Shown in pieces: positions 56,816 through 64,000 of a stretch of DNA of 64,000 nt. The translations under genes were made by a program, and so were the position numbers. Origin of the DNA: JALHSW01 sp963720675 (lineage in GTDB: Bacteria; Actinomycetota; Acidimicrobiia; IMCC26256; PALSA-555). The stretch is taken from positions 1,178,001 through 1,242,000 of the forward strand of contig CAVRGH010000010.1 in assembly GCA_963720675.1 (NCBI GenBank). Direction: 5' to 3'. Within the stretch, counting starts at the first letter, position 1; every line of letters starts with the position of its first letter. The notes below the pieces were generated by a model. The model did no database searches. It was not told the origin of the DNA and worked only from the letters and a program-made list of their open reading frames with translations.

Positions 56816-57611
56816 GCACGACGCGCGTTGAGGTCGCAGGCCCGGTCGGCACCATCGTCGCCCACGACACCGGGGCTCCCACGGCCGGGGGGGCACTGCC
56901 CGTCGTCCTGGTCCACGGGATCAACATGAGCGCCGCGGTCTGGGACGATCTCGTGGCGCGGCTGGCCCCGGACCGTCGGGTCCTCAGCATGGACCTGCGG
57001 GGGCACGGCGAGTCCGTCATGTCGGGTCCGTTCGATGCTGCCGGCTACGCGGGCGACGTCCTCGCGGTCATGGACGCCGTGGGCATCGAGCGCGCCCACC
57101 TCGTCGGGACCTCGTTCGGCGGCCCGGTGGTCGCGACGGTTGCCGCGGACCGGCCGGACCGGGTCGCGTCCATCACCGCGATCGGGAGCGCGATCAGTGC
57201 CGAGGGAGCGGTTGACGTCGACGCCGGGATCGCCATGATGCGAGAGGTGGGACCGCTCGACTTCTTCCGGGGCTTCATGGGCCAGGCGAGCTTCGCGCCC
57301 GGCACCGAGCCGGAGCTGATCGAGCGCGCGGCGACCGCCGCCGCGGGGCGTGACGTCGAGGTGATCGCAGAGGTCGTGACGGTTGCGTTCAGCGCCGACG
57401 CGACCGATGCGGTGACGCGGGCCGGCGCACCGGCACTGGTGATGACCGGCGAGCACGACCTCACGTGCCCGGTGCCTGCGGGCCAACAGCTCGCGGCCGC
57501 ACTGGACACCGAGCTCGTCGTCCTCGCGGGCGCGGCCACATGGCGATGGTGGAGGACGCCGACGCGGTCGCTGCGCCGCTCCGCGAGCATCTCGCGGCAG
57601 CCGACGCCTGA
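56812..57611 (+). CDS. Alpha/beta hydrolase, frame break
   Basis: About 266 residues once repaired. The oxyanion region is VVLVHGINMSAAVWDDLVAR; the nucleophile is HLVGTSFGGPVVATVA (GTSFGG, close to the GxSxG type); the acid is in VMTGEHDLTCPVPAGQ. A frame break near 57535 precedes the catalytic His segment, which reads GHMAMVEDADAVAAPLREHL in the next frame and ends with TGA at 57609. The GTG at 56812 overlaps the SnoaL stop. It resembles C-C bond hydrolases and esterases; a meta-fission hydrolase (MhpC/BphD-like) is possible but not proven. Confidence 0.82.
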
Positions 57612-57638
57612 CCGGCGCCGGCGAGGAGGCGAGCACAC

Positions 57639-58349
57639 GTGGAGACCGTCGCCCGGGCCGTCGTGCTGCTCTTCGCCCGCGACGACGTGCGCTCGAGTGG
57701 TGCGTTCGAGGAGACCGCGGCAGCAGCCGGGACCGTGATCCGTCGTCGGGTCGCCCCTCGCGGCGGGAGGGTGCACCTGGGGGTCCGGCTCGACGACGAC
57801 CCGCTGGCCGCCATCGCCCGCGAGCGCGAGCTCCGGCTGCTCGACGGTGCGCTCGAGGTCACCGTGCCGGAGGTCGGACGACTCCCCGACGTGATCGACG
57901 CGCTCGCAGACTTCCACGGCCTGGTCGACGGAGCGATCGACACCGAGGCTTCGATCGTCGTGGCGGGTGCCTGCCACCTCGTGCGCGGCGGTGTCGGCCC
58001 GGTGATGCTGGCCTCGACCGGCCGGCGGCGCACCGGCGTGACGCGGGAAGCCCACTCGACCTGGTGGCTGCACGAGCACGGGCCCATGTCGATGCGACTC
58101 GTCCCGGCGTCCGTGGGCTACCAGCAGCTCCACGGGGATCCGGACGCCTCGCGCGCAGCGGCGAGCACCGCAGGTCTCGGCGGGCCCGCGATGGACTTCG
58201 CCGAGACCGCGTACTTCGACACGGTGGACGGCTTCCTCGAGCCGATGTCGGACCCGGCCGTCGGGGCAGAGCTGGTCGAGGACGAGGCGCAGTTCATCGA
58301 CCACACCTCGATGGTGGCGGCCCTGTGCCGACTCGTCGAAGATGATTAG
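57639..58349 (+). CDS. EthD-like dimeric alpha/beta-barrel protein
   Basis: A 236-residue paralog of the protein at 40727. The motifs STWWLHEHGPMSMRLVPA, YQQLHGDPDASRAAASTAGL and EDEAQFIDHTSMV match that protein's WWLHQHGP, YEQLHADQDAS and EDEVGHVDHSRM. The N-terminal half (VARAVVLLFARDDVRSSGAF) is a repeat of a similar fold. The GTG start at 57639 has GAGGAGG upstream. It sits between the hydrolase and the PhyH gene in the same run. EthD-type domains often accompany monooxygenases; activity is unknown. Confidence 0.72.
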   Translation: METVARAVVLLFARDDVRSSGAFEETAAAAGTVIRRRVAPRGGRVHLGVRLDDDPLAAIARERELRLLDGALEVTVPEVGRLPDVIDALADFHGLVDGAIDTEASIVVAGACHLVRGGVGPVMLASTGRRRTGVTREAHSTWWLHEHGPMSMRLVPASVGYQQLHGDPDASRAAASTAGLGGPAMDFAETAYFDTVDGFLEPMSDPAVGAELVEDEAQFIDHTSMVAALCRLVEDD

Positions 58350-58362
58350 AGTTCACATCATC
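58341..58362. promoter_or_regulatory. GATGAT-N10-ATCATC dyad upstream of the PhyH gene
   Basis: Six-base perfect arms at 58341-58346 and 58357-58362 straddle the EthD gene stop. A TAGAGT box (58347-58352) between them may be an internal promoter for the PhyH-amidohydrolase genes, although no clear -35 box precedes it. Confidence 0.45.
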
Positions 58363-58400
58363 GGTCGAGCGGAGGTCCGCCCGACCGCAACGGGGGAACG

Positions 58401-59210
58401 ATGACCACAGGAACCACCATCGTCACCGACGCCGACGTCGCGGCGTACGAGCGGGACGGCGCGATCTGCCTCCGGCAGGCCATCCCCGCCGAATGGGTGA
58501 CGCGCATGCAGGACGCGGTCGACCGGATCATGCGCGTGCCGAGTCCGTACTCCCGGGAGCCGGGCGACCAGGTGGGCCGCTTCCACAACGACTTCTTCAT
58601 GTGGGATCGCGACGACGACTTCCGTGCGTATGCCCTCGAGTCACCGGCTTCGGAGATCGCCGGCGCAGTCATGCGCGCCGAGACCGTGGACCTCTTCTTC
58701 GACCATCTGCTCGTGAAGCAACCCCGAGCCGAGGAACCGACGCCCTGGCACCACGACCTGCCGTACTGGCCCGTCTCGGGCGATCAGGTCTGCTCCGTCT
58801 GGTTGGCCCTCGATCCGGTGACCGACGCCACCGGAGCGATCGAGTACGTCGCGGGCTCACACCGTTGGGGACGCCGCTTCGAACCGGCGACGTTCATCAA
58901 GGACCGCCCCTTCGACGGCCAGGGTCTCGAGCCGATCCCGGACATCGATGCCGAGCGCGGGCAGCACCGCATGCTCACGTGGGATCTCGAACCGGGCGAC
59001 TGCCTGGTGCACCACGCGCTCACGATCCACGGGGCAACGGGCAACGTCGCGCCCGACCGTCGTCGGCGCGGCCTGTCGACCCGCTGGACCGGCCCGGACG
59101 CCCGCTACGACCCGCACCCCGGGACGTTCCGGCTCGTCCGTGACCCCGGGATCTCGCCCGGTGACCCGATGCGGTGCGACCTGTTCCCCCGCGTGCTCCC
59201 GCGACCATGA
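58401..59210 (+). CDS. Phytanoyl-CoA dioxygenase (PhyH) family Fe(II)/2-oxoglutarate oxygenase
   Basis: A 269-residue oxygenase of the PhyH family. The first iron ligands HxD lie in PTPWHHDLPYWPVSGDQ, the distal His in LVHHALTIHGATGN, and the 2-oxoglutarate-binding Arg probably in RRGLSTRWTGPD. The EYVAGSHRWGRRFEPATF segment is typical. It hydroxylates an unactivated carbon using 2-oxoglutarate and oxygen. ATG 58401 has GGGGGAACG upstream. Its stop overlaps the amidohydrolase start (ATGA), so the two act together. The substrate is unknown. Confidence 0.88.
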   Translation: MTTGTTIVTDADVAAYERDGAICLRQAIPAEWVTRMQDAVDRIMRVPSPYSREPGDQVGRFHNDFFMWDRDDDFRAYALESPASEIAGAVMRAETVDLFFDHLLVKQPRAEEPTPWHHDLPYWPVSGDQVCSVWLALDPVTDATGAIEYVAGSHRWGRRFEPATFIKDRPFDGQGLEPIPDIDAERGQHRMLTWDLEPGDCLVHHALTIHGATGNVAPDRRRRGLSTRWTGPDARYDPHPGTFRLVRDPGISPGDPMRCDLFPRVLPRP

Positions 59211-60445
59211 GCACCTTGGCCCTGCGGGGCGCGACGTTGATCGACGCCACCGGTGCCGATCCGACATCGGCCGCCACCGTCGTCGTGGAAGACGATCAGA
59301 TCGTCGCGATCGACGGCCGCGCCGCGGCACCGAACGAGGCCGAGGTGATCGATCTCGAGGGGCTCACGGTCCTGCCGGGACTCATCGACGCGCACACCCA
59401 CCTCGGCATCGCCTTCGAGCTCCAGCACCACGGGCAAGCCGGCACACTCCCCGCGGCCGAGGTCGCCGCTCGCGTGTTCGGTGTCTGCCGGGACGCACTC
59501 ATGGCCGGCTTCACCACCTGCCGCGACCTCGGCGGTCTCGACGGCGGCATCGTGCAGGCGATCGACCAGGGCCTGGTCTCGGGACCCCGGATCTTCCCCT
59601 CCGGACCGGCGCTCGCGCAGGACGGCGGCCACGCCACGTTCATGGCACCGTTCTCCGATTGCTGGTGCCCGCTCGCGATCCCCGGGCTCGTCGAAGGGGT
59701 CGCACTCGCCAACGGACCCGACGAGGTGCGGCTCGCGGCCCGGAAGGCGTTCCGGCGAGGCGCGACCCAGCTGAAGGTGATGGTGAGCGGCGGGGTCATC
59801 TCGTTCACCGACGAGCTCGAGCACACCCAGTTCACCGTCGACGAGCTCCGGGCCGCAGTGCTCGAGGCCGAGGCCCGCAACACCTACGTCACCGCGCACT
59901 CCCACAACGCGCGTGGGATCCGCAACGGGCTCGAAGCCGGGATCACCTGCTTCGAGCACGGGAGCTGGCTCGACGAGGAGACGGCGGTGATGATGGCCCA
60001 GGCGGGGGCCGCGCTCGTCCCCACGCTGACCGTCGCACACGTCATGAGGACCGAGCATGAGCGATGGGGGCTCCCCGCCGCGATCGCCGACCGGATGGAA
60101 CAGGTCAGCGGGCACATGGAGCACGCGATCAGATACGCACGCGACGCGGGCGTCGTCACCGGGGCAGGGACCGATCTCCTCGGTCCCCACCAGGACCATC
60201 GTGGGCTCGAGATCGCGCTGCGTGCGGAAGTGGTCGGTGCCATGGAGGCGATCGTCGCGATGACGGCGACGAACGCGAAGATCATGCGCATCGACGATCG
60301 TCTGGGCACGGTCGAGGTCGGCAAGGTCGCCGACCTCATCGCAGTGCGCGGCGATCCGTTGGCGGAGCCGAGGCTCTTCGACGATCCCGACCGTGTCGCC
60401 CTCGTGGTGAAGGCCGGCGCGGTGGAGAAGCGCGTCGGCGTCTGA
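59207..60445 (+). CDS. Amidohydrolase (imidazolonepropionase-like)
   Basis: A 412-residue metal-dependent hydrolase. Binding motifs are LIDAHTHLGIAF (HxH), the carbamylated-type Lys region QLKVMVSGGVISF, TAHSHNARGIRNG (His), CFEHGSWLD (His) and VVTGAGTDLLGP (Asp). IDDRLGTVEVGKVADLIAVR is the closing strand. The family hydrolyses cyclic amides, dipeptides or related C-N bonds. The start at 59207 overlaps the PhyH stop. It is the last gene of the plus-strand 54-60 kb run; it converges with the FAH gene across three bases. Substrate is unknown. Confidence 0.87.
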   Translation: MSTLALRGATLIDATGADPTSAATVVVEDDQIVAIDGRAAAPNEAEVIDLEGLTVLPGLIDAHTHLGIAFELQHHGQAGTLPAAEVAARVFGVCRDALMAGFTTCRDLGGLDGGIVQAIDQGLVSGPRIFPSGPALAQDGGHATFMAPFSDCWCPLAIPGLVEGVALANGPDEVRLAARKAFRRGATQLKVMVSGGVISFTDELEHTQFTVDELRAAVLEAEARNTYVTAHSHNARGIRNGLEAGITCFEHGSWLDEETAVMMAQAGAALVPTLTVAHVMRTEHERWGLPAAIADRMEQVSGHMEHAIRYARDAGVVTGAGTDLLGPHQDHRGLEIALRAEVVGAMEAIVAMTATNAKIMRIDDRLGTVEVGKVADLIAVRGDPLAEPRLFDDPDRVALVVKAGAVEKRVGV

Positions 60446-60448
60446 GCG

Positions 60449-61333
60449 CTAGTCGGTCGGTGCGGCGCCGGCGCGGGCCTTGGCCTCGTCGCGCAGGCGC
60501 CGATACTCGCTGCCGAGGGCGACGGCCCGAACCTGCTTCGAGGTCGTCGGCTGATGACCGACCGGGTGCGGTGGCGCCGGGATCTCGACGACAGTGTTGG
60601 ACAACCGGCCCAGTCCGTCGATCTCGACCTCGACGACATCACCGAGCTCCATCGGGCGCGAGAACGCGGGGGTTCCCGTGAGCACCACGTCGCCGGGCAG
60701 CAGCGTGATGTGACGGCACAGATCCGCGAGGAGATAGTCGATGCCGAAGTTCATCTCCGCGACCGGCGCCTCTTGGACGACTGCCCCGTTCACGAGGGTG
60801 CGGAGGGTCGACGCCCGCACGTCCACGCCGCGCACGATGCCGGGTCCGATCGGGCAGAAGCCGTCCTGGCCCTTCACCCGCAGCATCGACCCCGCGTCGG
60901 TGTCGCGGAAGTCGTGCAGGCCGACATCGTTCGACGGCGAGAACCCGGCGAGGTGCTCCCAGACTTCGTCGGGCGCGACGTTGCGCATCGGCGCTCCGAC
61001 GATCGCCGCGATCTCACCCTCGTAGTTGAGGTACTCGGTGCCCGCGGGGCGCGGCAACGTCCCTCGGTGTGCGTTCAGCGCGGTGGTCGGCTTCTGGAAG
61101 TACGTCGGGGTCTCGATCCCGGGGTTCTCGAACTCGTCGAGACGCGACTGGTAGTTGAGGTGCACGCACAGGATCTTCGACGGGTCGCAGGGTGCCAGGT
61201 ACGCGGCCGTCGCCTCCGCGATGCGGCGTCCGTCCCCGAGCACGAGCTCTTCACCTTCCGGCCGCACCCAGTGCTCGACCCCTTCGTGCAGCACGCGACG
61301 CCACTCCCGGCGCGGCCCGTCGAACACACTCAT
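60449..61333 (-). CDS. Fumarylacetoacetate hydrolase (FAH) family protein (HpaG-like)
   Basis: A 294-residue FAH-fold protein. Metal-site residues include the EGE motif in TEYLNYEGEIAAIVGAPMRN and the Asp in NDVGLHDFRDTD; LLPGDVVLTGTPAFSRP is the C-terminal signature. In meta-cleavage pathways such proteins are 2-hydroxyhepta-2,4-diene-1,7-dioate isomerases or decarboxylases. ATG 61333 has GGAGGAACGACC upstream. It is 20 bases downstream of the acetoacetate-decarboxylase-like gene, in the operon with the extradiol dioxygenase and aldehyde dehydrogenase, so a lower-pathway role is probable. Confidence 0.86.
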   Translation of the reverse strand: MSVFDGPRREWRRVLHEGVEHWVRPEGEELVLGDGRRIAEATAAYLAPCDPSKILCVHLNYQSRLDEFENPGIETPTYFQKPTTALNAHRGTLPRPAGTEYLNYEGEIAAIVGAPMRNVAPDEVWEHLAGFSPSNDVGLHDFRDTDAGSMLRVKGQDGFCPIGPGIVRGVDVRASTLRTLVNGAVVQEAPVAEMNFGIDYLLADLCRHITLLPGDVVLTGTPAFSRPMELGDVVEVEIDGLGRLSNTVVEIPAPPHPVGHQPTTSKQVRAVALGSEYRRLRDEAKARAGAAPTD

Positions 61334-61353
61334 GGTCGTTCCTCCCCTGTCGC

Positions 61354-62139
61354 TCAGATCGGAGTCGTGGAGCCGCCGGTGACCGAGAAGGCCGCGGCGT
61401 GGACGTACCCCGTGCCCACCGACGTCGGCGCAAGGCGATCGAGCTCCTCGAAGTCGGAGGCACCGAGCTCGAGGGTCGCCGGGCCCGAGTACACCTTGCC
61501 CAGCTGGAACCCCGTGATCGTCCCCCGCGCGAGCTCGGAGACGGCCGGCACCTCCCCGTCGATCGACGGCCACAGCCGGGTGTGCAACAACGGGGTCGCG
61601 ATCCCCTTCGGGTAGAGCTTCTCGTGCTCCTCCTCCAGGGCGACGCTGAGGGTTGCGAGCCTCCGACCGAGGGACGAGACGTGGGCCGCGAACCGGCTCC
61701 CGATCGCCTTCCGCACGCCGCCCTCACCGAGTTCGACCGGTCGGGTCATGGCGATCTGGCCCAGCTTCTTGGGGAACCCCTGGATCAGTCCGCGCACGAG
61801 CGACAGATCGTTGTCGACCCAGATGAACGGCACTCGACCGACCGGCTTGCCTTCGTAGGTGCCGTAGAGGACGGCGTACGCCTCCTTGTACTGACCCCGC
61901 GCGGGGTCGTCACGGATGCGGGGATCGGCGTCCGACGCCGACGACCAGTCGGCGAAGACGAACGTGGCGCTCCCGTCTCCAGCCGGCTCGACGCCCGGTG
62001 GCAGCAGCGCGGCGACGACATCGGGCACCGCGGTGAAGTCGACCGAGATGATCTCGCCCGAGTAGTGCCACGGGGGCGGCGTGAGGATCGCCGATCGTCC
62101 CGTGTCGCTCTGGGGAAGCGTCCAACCCTGCAAGCTCAT
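61354..62139 (-). CDS. Acetoacetate decarboxylase (ADC) family protein
   Basis: A 261-residue ADC-fold protein. The Schiff-base Lys region is IQGFPKKLGQIAMTRPVEL (GFPKK), and the sequence starts SLQGWTLPQSDTGRSAIL. It contains VGRVPFIWVDNDLSLVRGLI and VYSGPATLELGASDFEELDR. In catabolic clusters such proteins can be decarboxylases, tautomerases or dehydratases. ATG 62139 overlaps the LigB stop (ATGA). It replaces or supplements the decarboxylase step expected after extradiol cleavage. Whether it decarboxylates a ring-fission acid is inferred from position only. Confidence 0.82.
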   Translation of the reverse strand: MSLQGWTLPQSDTGRSAILTPPPWHYSGEIISVDFTAVPDVVAALLPPGVEPAGDGSATFVFADWSSASDADPRIRDDPARGQYKEAYAVLYGTYEGKPVGRVPFIWVDNDLSLVRGLIQGFPKKLGQIAMTRPVELGEGGVRKAIGSRFAAHVSSLGRRLATLSVALEEEHEKLYPKGIATPLLHTRLWPSIDGEVPAVSELARGTITGFQLGKVYSGPATLELGASDFEELDRLAPTSVGTGYVHAAAFSVTGGSTTPI

Positions 62140-63002
62140 CCGCGTGCCTCCAGCTCGAACCACATGTGCACCTGACCGGTGCCCACTGATGCTTCGTACT
62201 CCGAACAGCGCTCGCCGGGAGCGTGCCAGGCCGTCCCACCGAACGCGCCGGCGATCATCAGATAGTGCCCGAAGTGCCCCTCGGGCGAGAGGGAACGGAA
62301 CTCGGGGTAGTACTCGATGACCGCGGCGTGGTCGCCCTGCTCCCACCACTCGATGATGCGGCGGTCGGCCGCACGCGCCTCGTCCGAGATGACGTCGTCC
62401 GGCGCGTACCCCATGTGATCCGGGAGCTCGCGCAGCGGGAAGAACCGATGGCTCATCCCCCCGGTTCCGAGGAGCGCCACGCGACGATCACTGCGTGCGA
62501 TCGCGTCTCCGAGGATCTCGCCCATCGCGAGGAAGTCGTCGAGCCCAGCGGTCTGGCAGATGCCGAGCGACAGCACCTGCTCGTCGCGGTGCAGCCAGTG
62601 GACGAGGTTGATCGTCGGATAGTGGTACGGGAGCGAGGGAACAGTCACGTTGGTGGTCCTGACGCGCCCCTGTTCCTTGGCGACGGCGTGGACGCCTCGT
62701 GCGAGCTCCGGCGCGCCCGGATAGTCGAAGGGATGCTCACAGATCACCCTCGGCACCTCCTCGGAGGTGTATCGACCGCGATGGTGGTCCTGTCCGGCGA
62801 GCACGAATTCGAACGTGGTGAACCAATGGGTGTCGATGATCAGCAACGTGTCCACGGCCGCGTCGTCGAGCCGGCGCCGCACCTCGGCGAAGCCCGTCGC
62901 GAGCGTGGTGTCCCTCCCGCCACCGAGGGAGATCCGCTGCTCCTCGGGGAGCATGATCGTGGGCTGGTGACCGAGGACGGCGGCCGCGACGATCTCACCC
63001 AC
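62136..63002 (-). CDS. Class III extradiol ring-cleavage dioxygenase (LigB family, HpaD-like)
   Basis: A 288-residue LigB-type dioxygenase that opens a catechol-type ring next to the diol using Fe(II). Candidate ligands are His in AAVLGHQPTIML and DTHWFTTFEFVLAG, and Glu in the C-terminal half. LLIIDTHWF and HRFFPLREL resemble homoprotocatechuate 2,3-dioxygenases. The GTG at 63002 was chosen because it leaves an eight-base overlap with the aldehyde dehydrogenase stop and aligns with family starts; the upstream frame overlaps that gene. The neighbours (ALDH, ADC-like, FAH) form a set like the homoprotocatechuate meta pathway. The substrate is not certain. Confidence 0.83.
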   Translation of the reverse strand: MGEIVAAAVLGHQPTIMLPEEQRISLGGGRDTTLATGFAEVRRRLDDAAVDTLLIIDTHWFTTFEFVLAGQDHHRGRYTSEEVPRVICEHPFDYPGAPELARGVHAVAKEQGRVRTTNVTVPSLPYHYPTINLVHWLHRDEQVLSLGICQTAGLDDFLAMGEILGDAIARSDRRVALLGTGGMSHRFFPLRELPDHMGYAPDDVISDEARAADRRIIEWWEQGDHAAVIEYYPEFRSLSPEGHFGHYLMIAGAFGGTAWHAPGERCSEYEASVGTGQVHMWFELEARG

Positions 63003-64000
63003 CGGCGGAGACCCCGCTGCTCGGCCGCTCGAAGCCGCCACGGCGCACGGCCACGTTCTTCACGTCGCAGTAGAAGTCGAAGCTCCACTCCCCGCCTTCG
63101 CGGCCGATGCCCGAGATTCCCCGTCCGCCGAATGGCGCGGCGAGGTCGCGCACGAAGAAGCAGTTCACCCAGACCGTCCCGGCCCGGACACGATCGGCGA
63201 TCCGGCCCGCGCGGGATTCGTCACCCGTGAAGACCGTCGCCGCGAGGCCGTACTCGGTCGCGTTCGCGAGGTCGACCACGGCATCGTCCGAGGTGAAGGT
63301 CTGCCAGGTGAGCACCGGACCGAAGACCTCCCGTTGCACGATCTCGGCGTCGGCGGCGACGTCGGTGAGGAGGGTCGGCGCGAAGTAGCGACCGCCGAGC
63401 TCGTGGGGTCCGCCGCCGAGGAGCGGGCGGGCGCCCGCGGCGATCGCCCGCTCCACGAAGCCGGCGCACGCGCGCGAAGTGCTCGTCGTGGATCAGCGGT
63501 CCGACTCGCGTGGCGAGGTCCCGAGGATCCCCGACCGGGAGCCGGTCGACCGCGGCGAGCACCCGCTCGAGGAAGTCGTCCGCGATCGACTCCTCGACGA
63601 GCACCCGCGTGCCGGCGAGGCACACCTGTCCGGCGTTCACGTACTGGGCGGCGACCTCCCTGGCGGCCTTGTCGAGATCCGCGTCGTCGCACACGACGAA
63701 CGGCGACTTGCCGCCGAGCTCGAAGCTGCACGGGGTCAGGTGGGCAGCGGCCGACGCGGCGATCGCTCGTCCGGTGTCCGGCGAACCCGTGAAGCCGATC
63801 CGGTCGACATCCGGGTGCGCCACGAGGGCAGCCCCCGCGTCCTCACCGATCCCCTGGACCACGTTCAGCACACCGGGCGGGACCCCGGCCTCGAGCGCGA
63901 GGTCGCCGAGCAGGGAGCACGTGAGCGGCGCCCACTCCGGCGGCTTCAGCACGACCGTGTCGCCGGCGGCGAGCGCGGGTGCGACCCTCCACGTCGAGAG
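62995..64000 (-). CDS. NAD-dependent aldehyde dehydrogenase (partial, frame break)
   Basis: An ALDH running off the right edge. The catalytic Cys is in YVNAGQVCLAGTRVLVEES and the general-base Glu in CSFELGGKSPFVVCDDADL; EVFGPVLTWQTF and APFGGRGISGIGREGG complete the family set. The frame breaks near 63465, after DEHFARVR, and resumes as FVERAIAAGARPLLGGGPHE. The stop overlaps the LigB start, so it leads this operon in the window. By position it could oxidise the semialdehyde made by extradiol cleavage, for example a 5-carboxymethyl-2-hydroxymuconate semialdehyde. The N-terminus lies beyond the window. Confidence 0.88.

Overview
The window is about 64 kb of high-GC, gene-dense DNA with almost no non-coding sequence. 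No gap between genes exceeds about 180 bases, and no rRNA, tRNA, transposase or CRISPR array was seen. An LLM-class (F420-type) oxidoreductase, GGAGG-type ribosome sites, TAGRRT-like -10 boxes, many ATGA/GTGA start-stop overlaps and the protein families present point to an actinomycete, possibly an uncultured acidimicrobial lineage. The lineage is inference only. The content is a catabolic island for aromatic and other organic acids: CoA ligases, thiolase and 3-hydroxyacyl-CoA dehydrogenases, a BoxB/BoxC benzoyl-CoA epoxidation pair, five Rieske oxygenase alpha subunits, a molybdenum hydroxylase, cupins, SnoaL-like proteins, alpha/beta hydrolases, short-chain dehydrogenases and many local regulators.

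Layout. 1-3.5 kb (-): diiron protein, 3-hydroxyacyl-CoA dehydrogenase, thiolase, and a cupin reading away from the next operon. 3.6-8.5 kb (+): benzoate-CoA-ligase-like enzyme, two hydrolases, a ketopantoate-reductase-like enzyme, a SnoaL protein. 8.5-23.1 kb: FAD oxidase, hydrolases, PaaK-like ligase, GntR regulator, M24 peptidase, tandem bicupins, Rieske oxygenase, GlcG-like protein, fused indolepyruvate:ferredoxin oxidoreductase. 23.1-27.2 kb: branched-chain-type 2-oxoacid dehydrogenase E1a-E1b-E2 with a divergent Lrp regulator. 27.2-36.5 kb (-): acyl-CoA synthetase, PaaX regulator, boxB, boxC, three SDRs, a solute-binding protein. 36.7-40.7 kb: SnoaL, cupin, LuxR, amidohydrolase, DUF59, SDR. 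40.7-45.2 kb: EthD-like protein divergent from a CoxS-CoxL-CoxM-type molybdenum hydroxylase. 45.2-49.7 kb: a Rieske gene and two tandem [TetR / divergent Rieske] modules. 49.7-54.2 kb (-): aminotransferase, hydrolase, solute-binding protein, another Rieske oxygenase. 54.3-60.4 kb (+): TetR, LLM oxidoreductase, twin SnoaL proteins, hydrolase, EthD-like protein, PhyH dioxygenase, amidohydrolase. 60.4-64 kb (-): a meta-cleavage-like set of aldehyde dehydrogenase, LigB extradiol dioxygenase, acetoacetate-decarboxylase-like protein and FAH-family hydrolase.

How the parts may fit: benzoate-like acids would be activated by the ligase at 3.6 kb, epoxidised and opened by BoxB/BoxC at 29.6-32.7 kb, and finished by beta-oxidation-type enzymes. 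The ligase and boxC promoters share a bipartite TCTACA-N25-TGTAGACC element. A different short dyad (TGTMGNACR) recurs in five divergent intergenic regions and may mark a second regulon.

Quality caveat: at least 17 genes or gene regions show one or more reading-frame breaks with well-conserved protein on both sides, densest in coxL. These look like single-base assembly or sequencing indels rather than decay. They are annotated as one gene each, with the break position stated.
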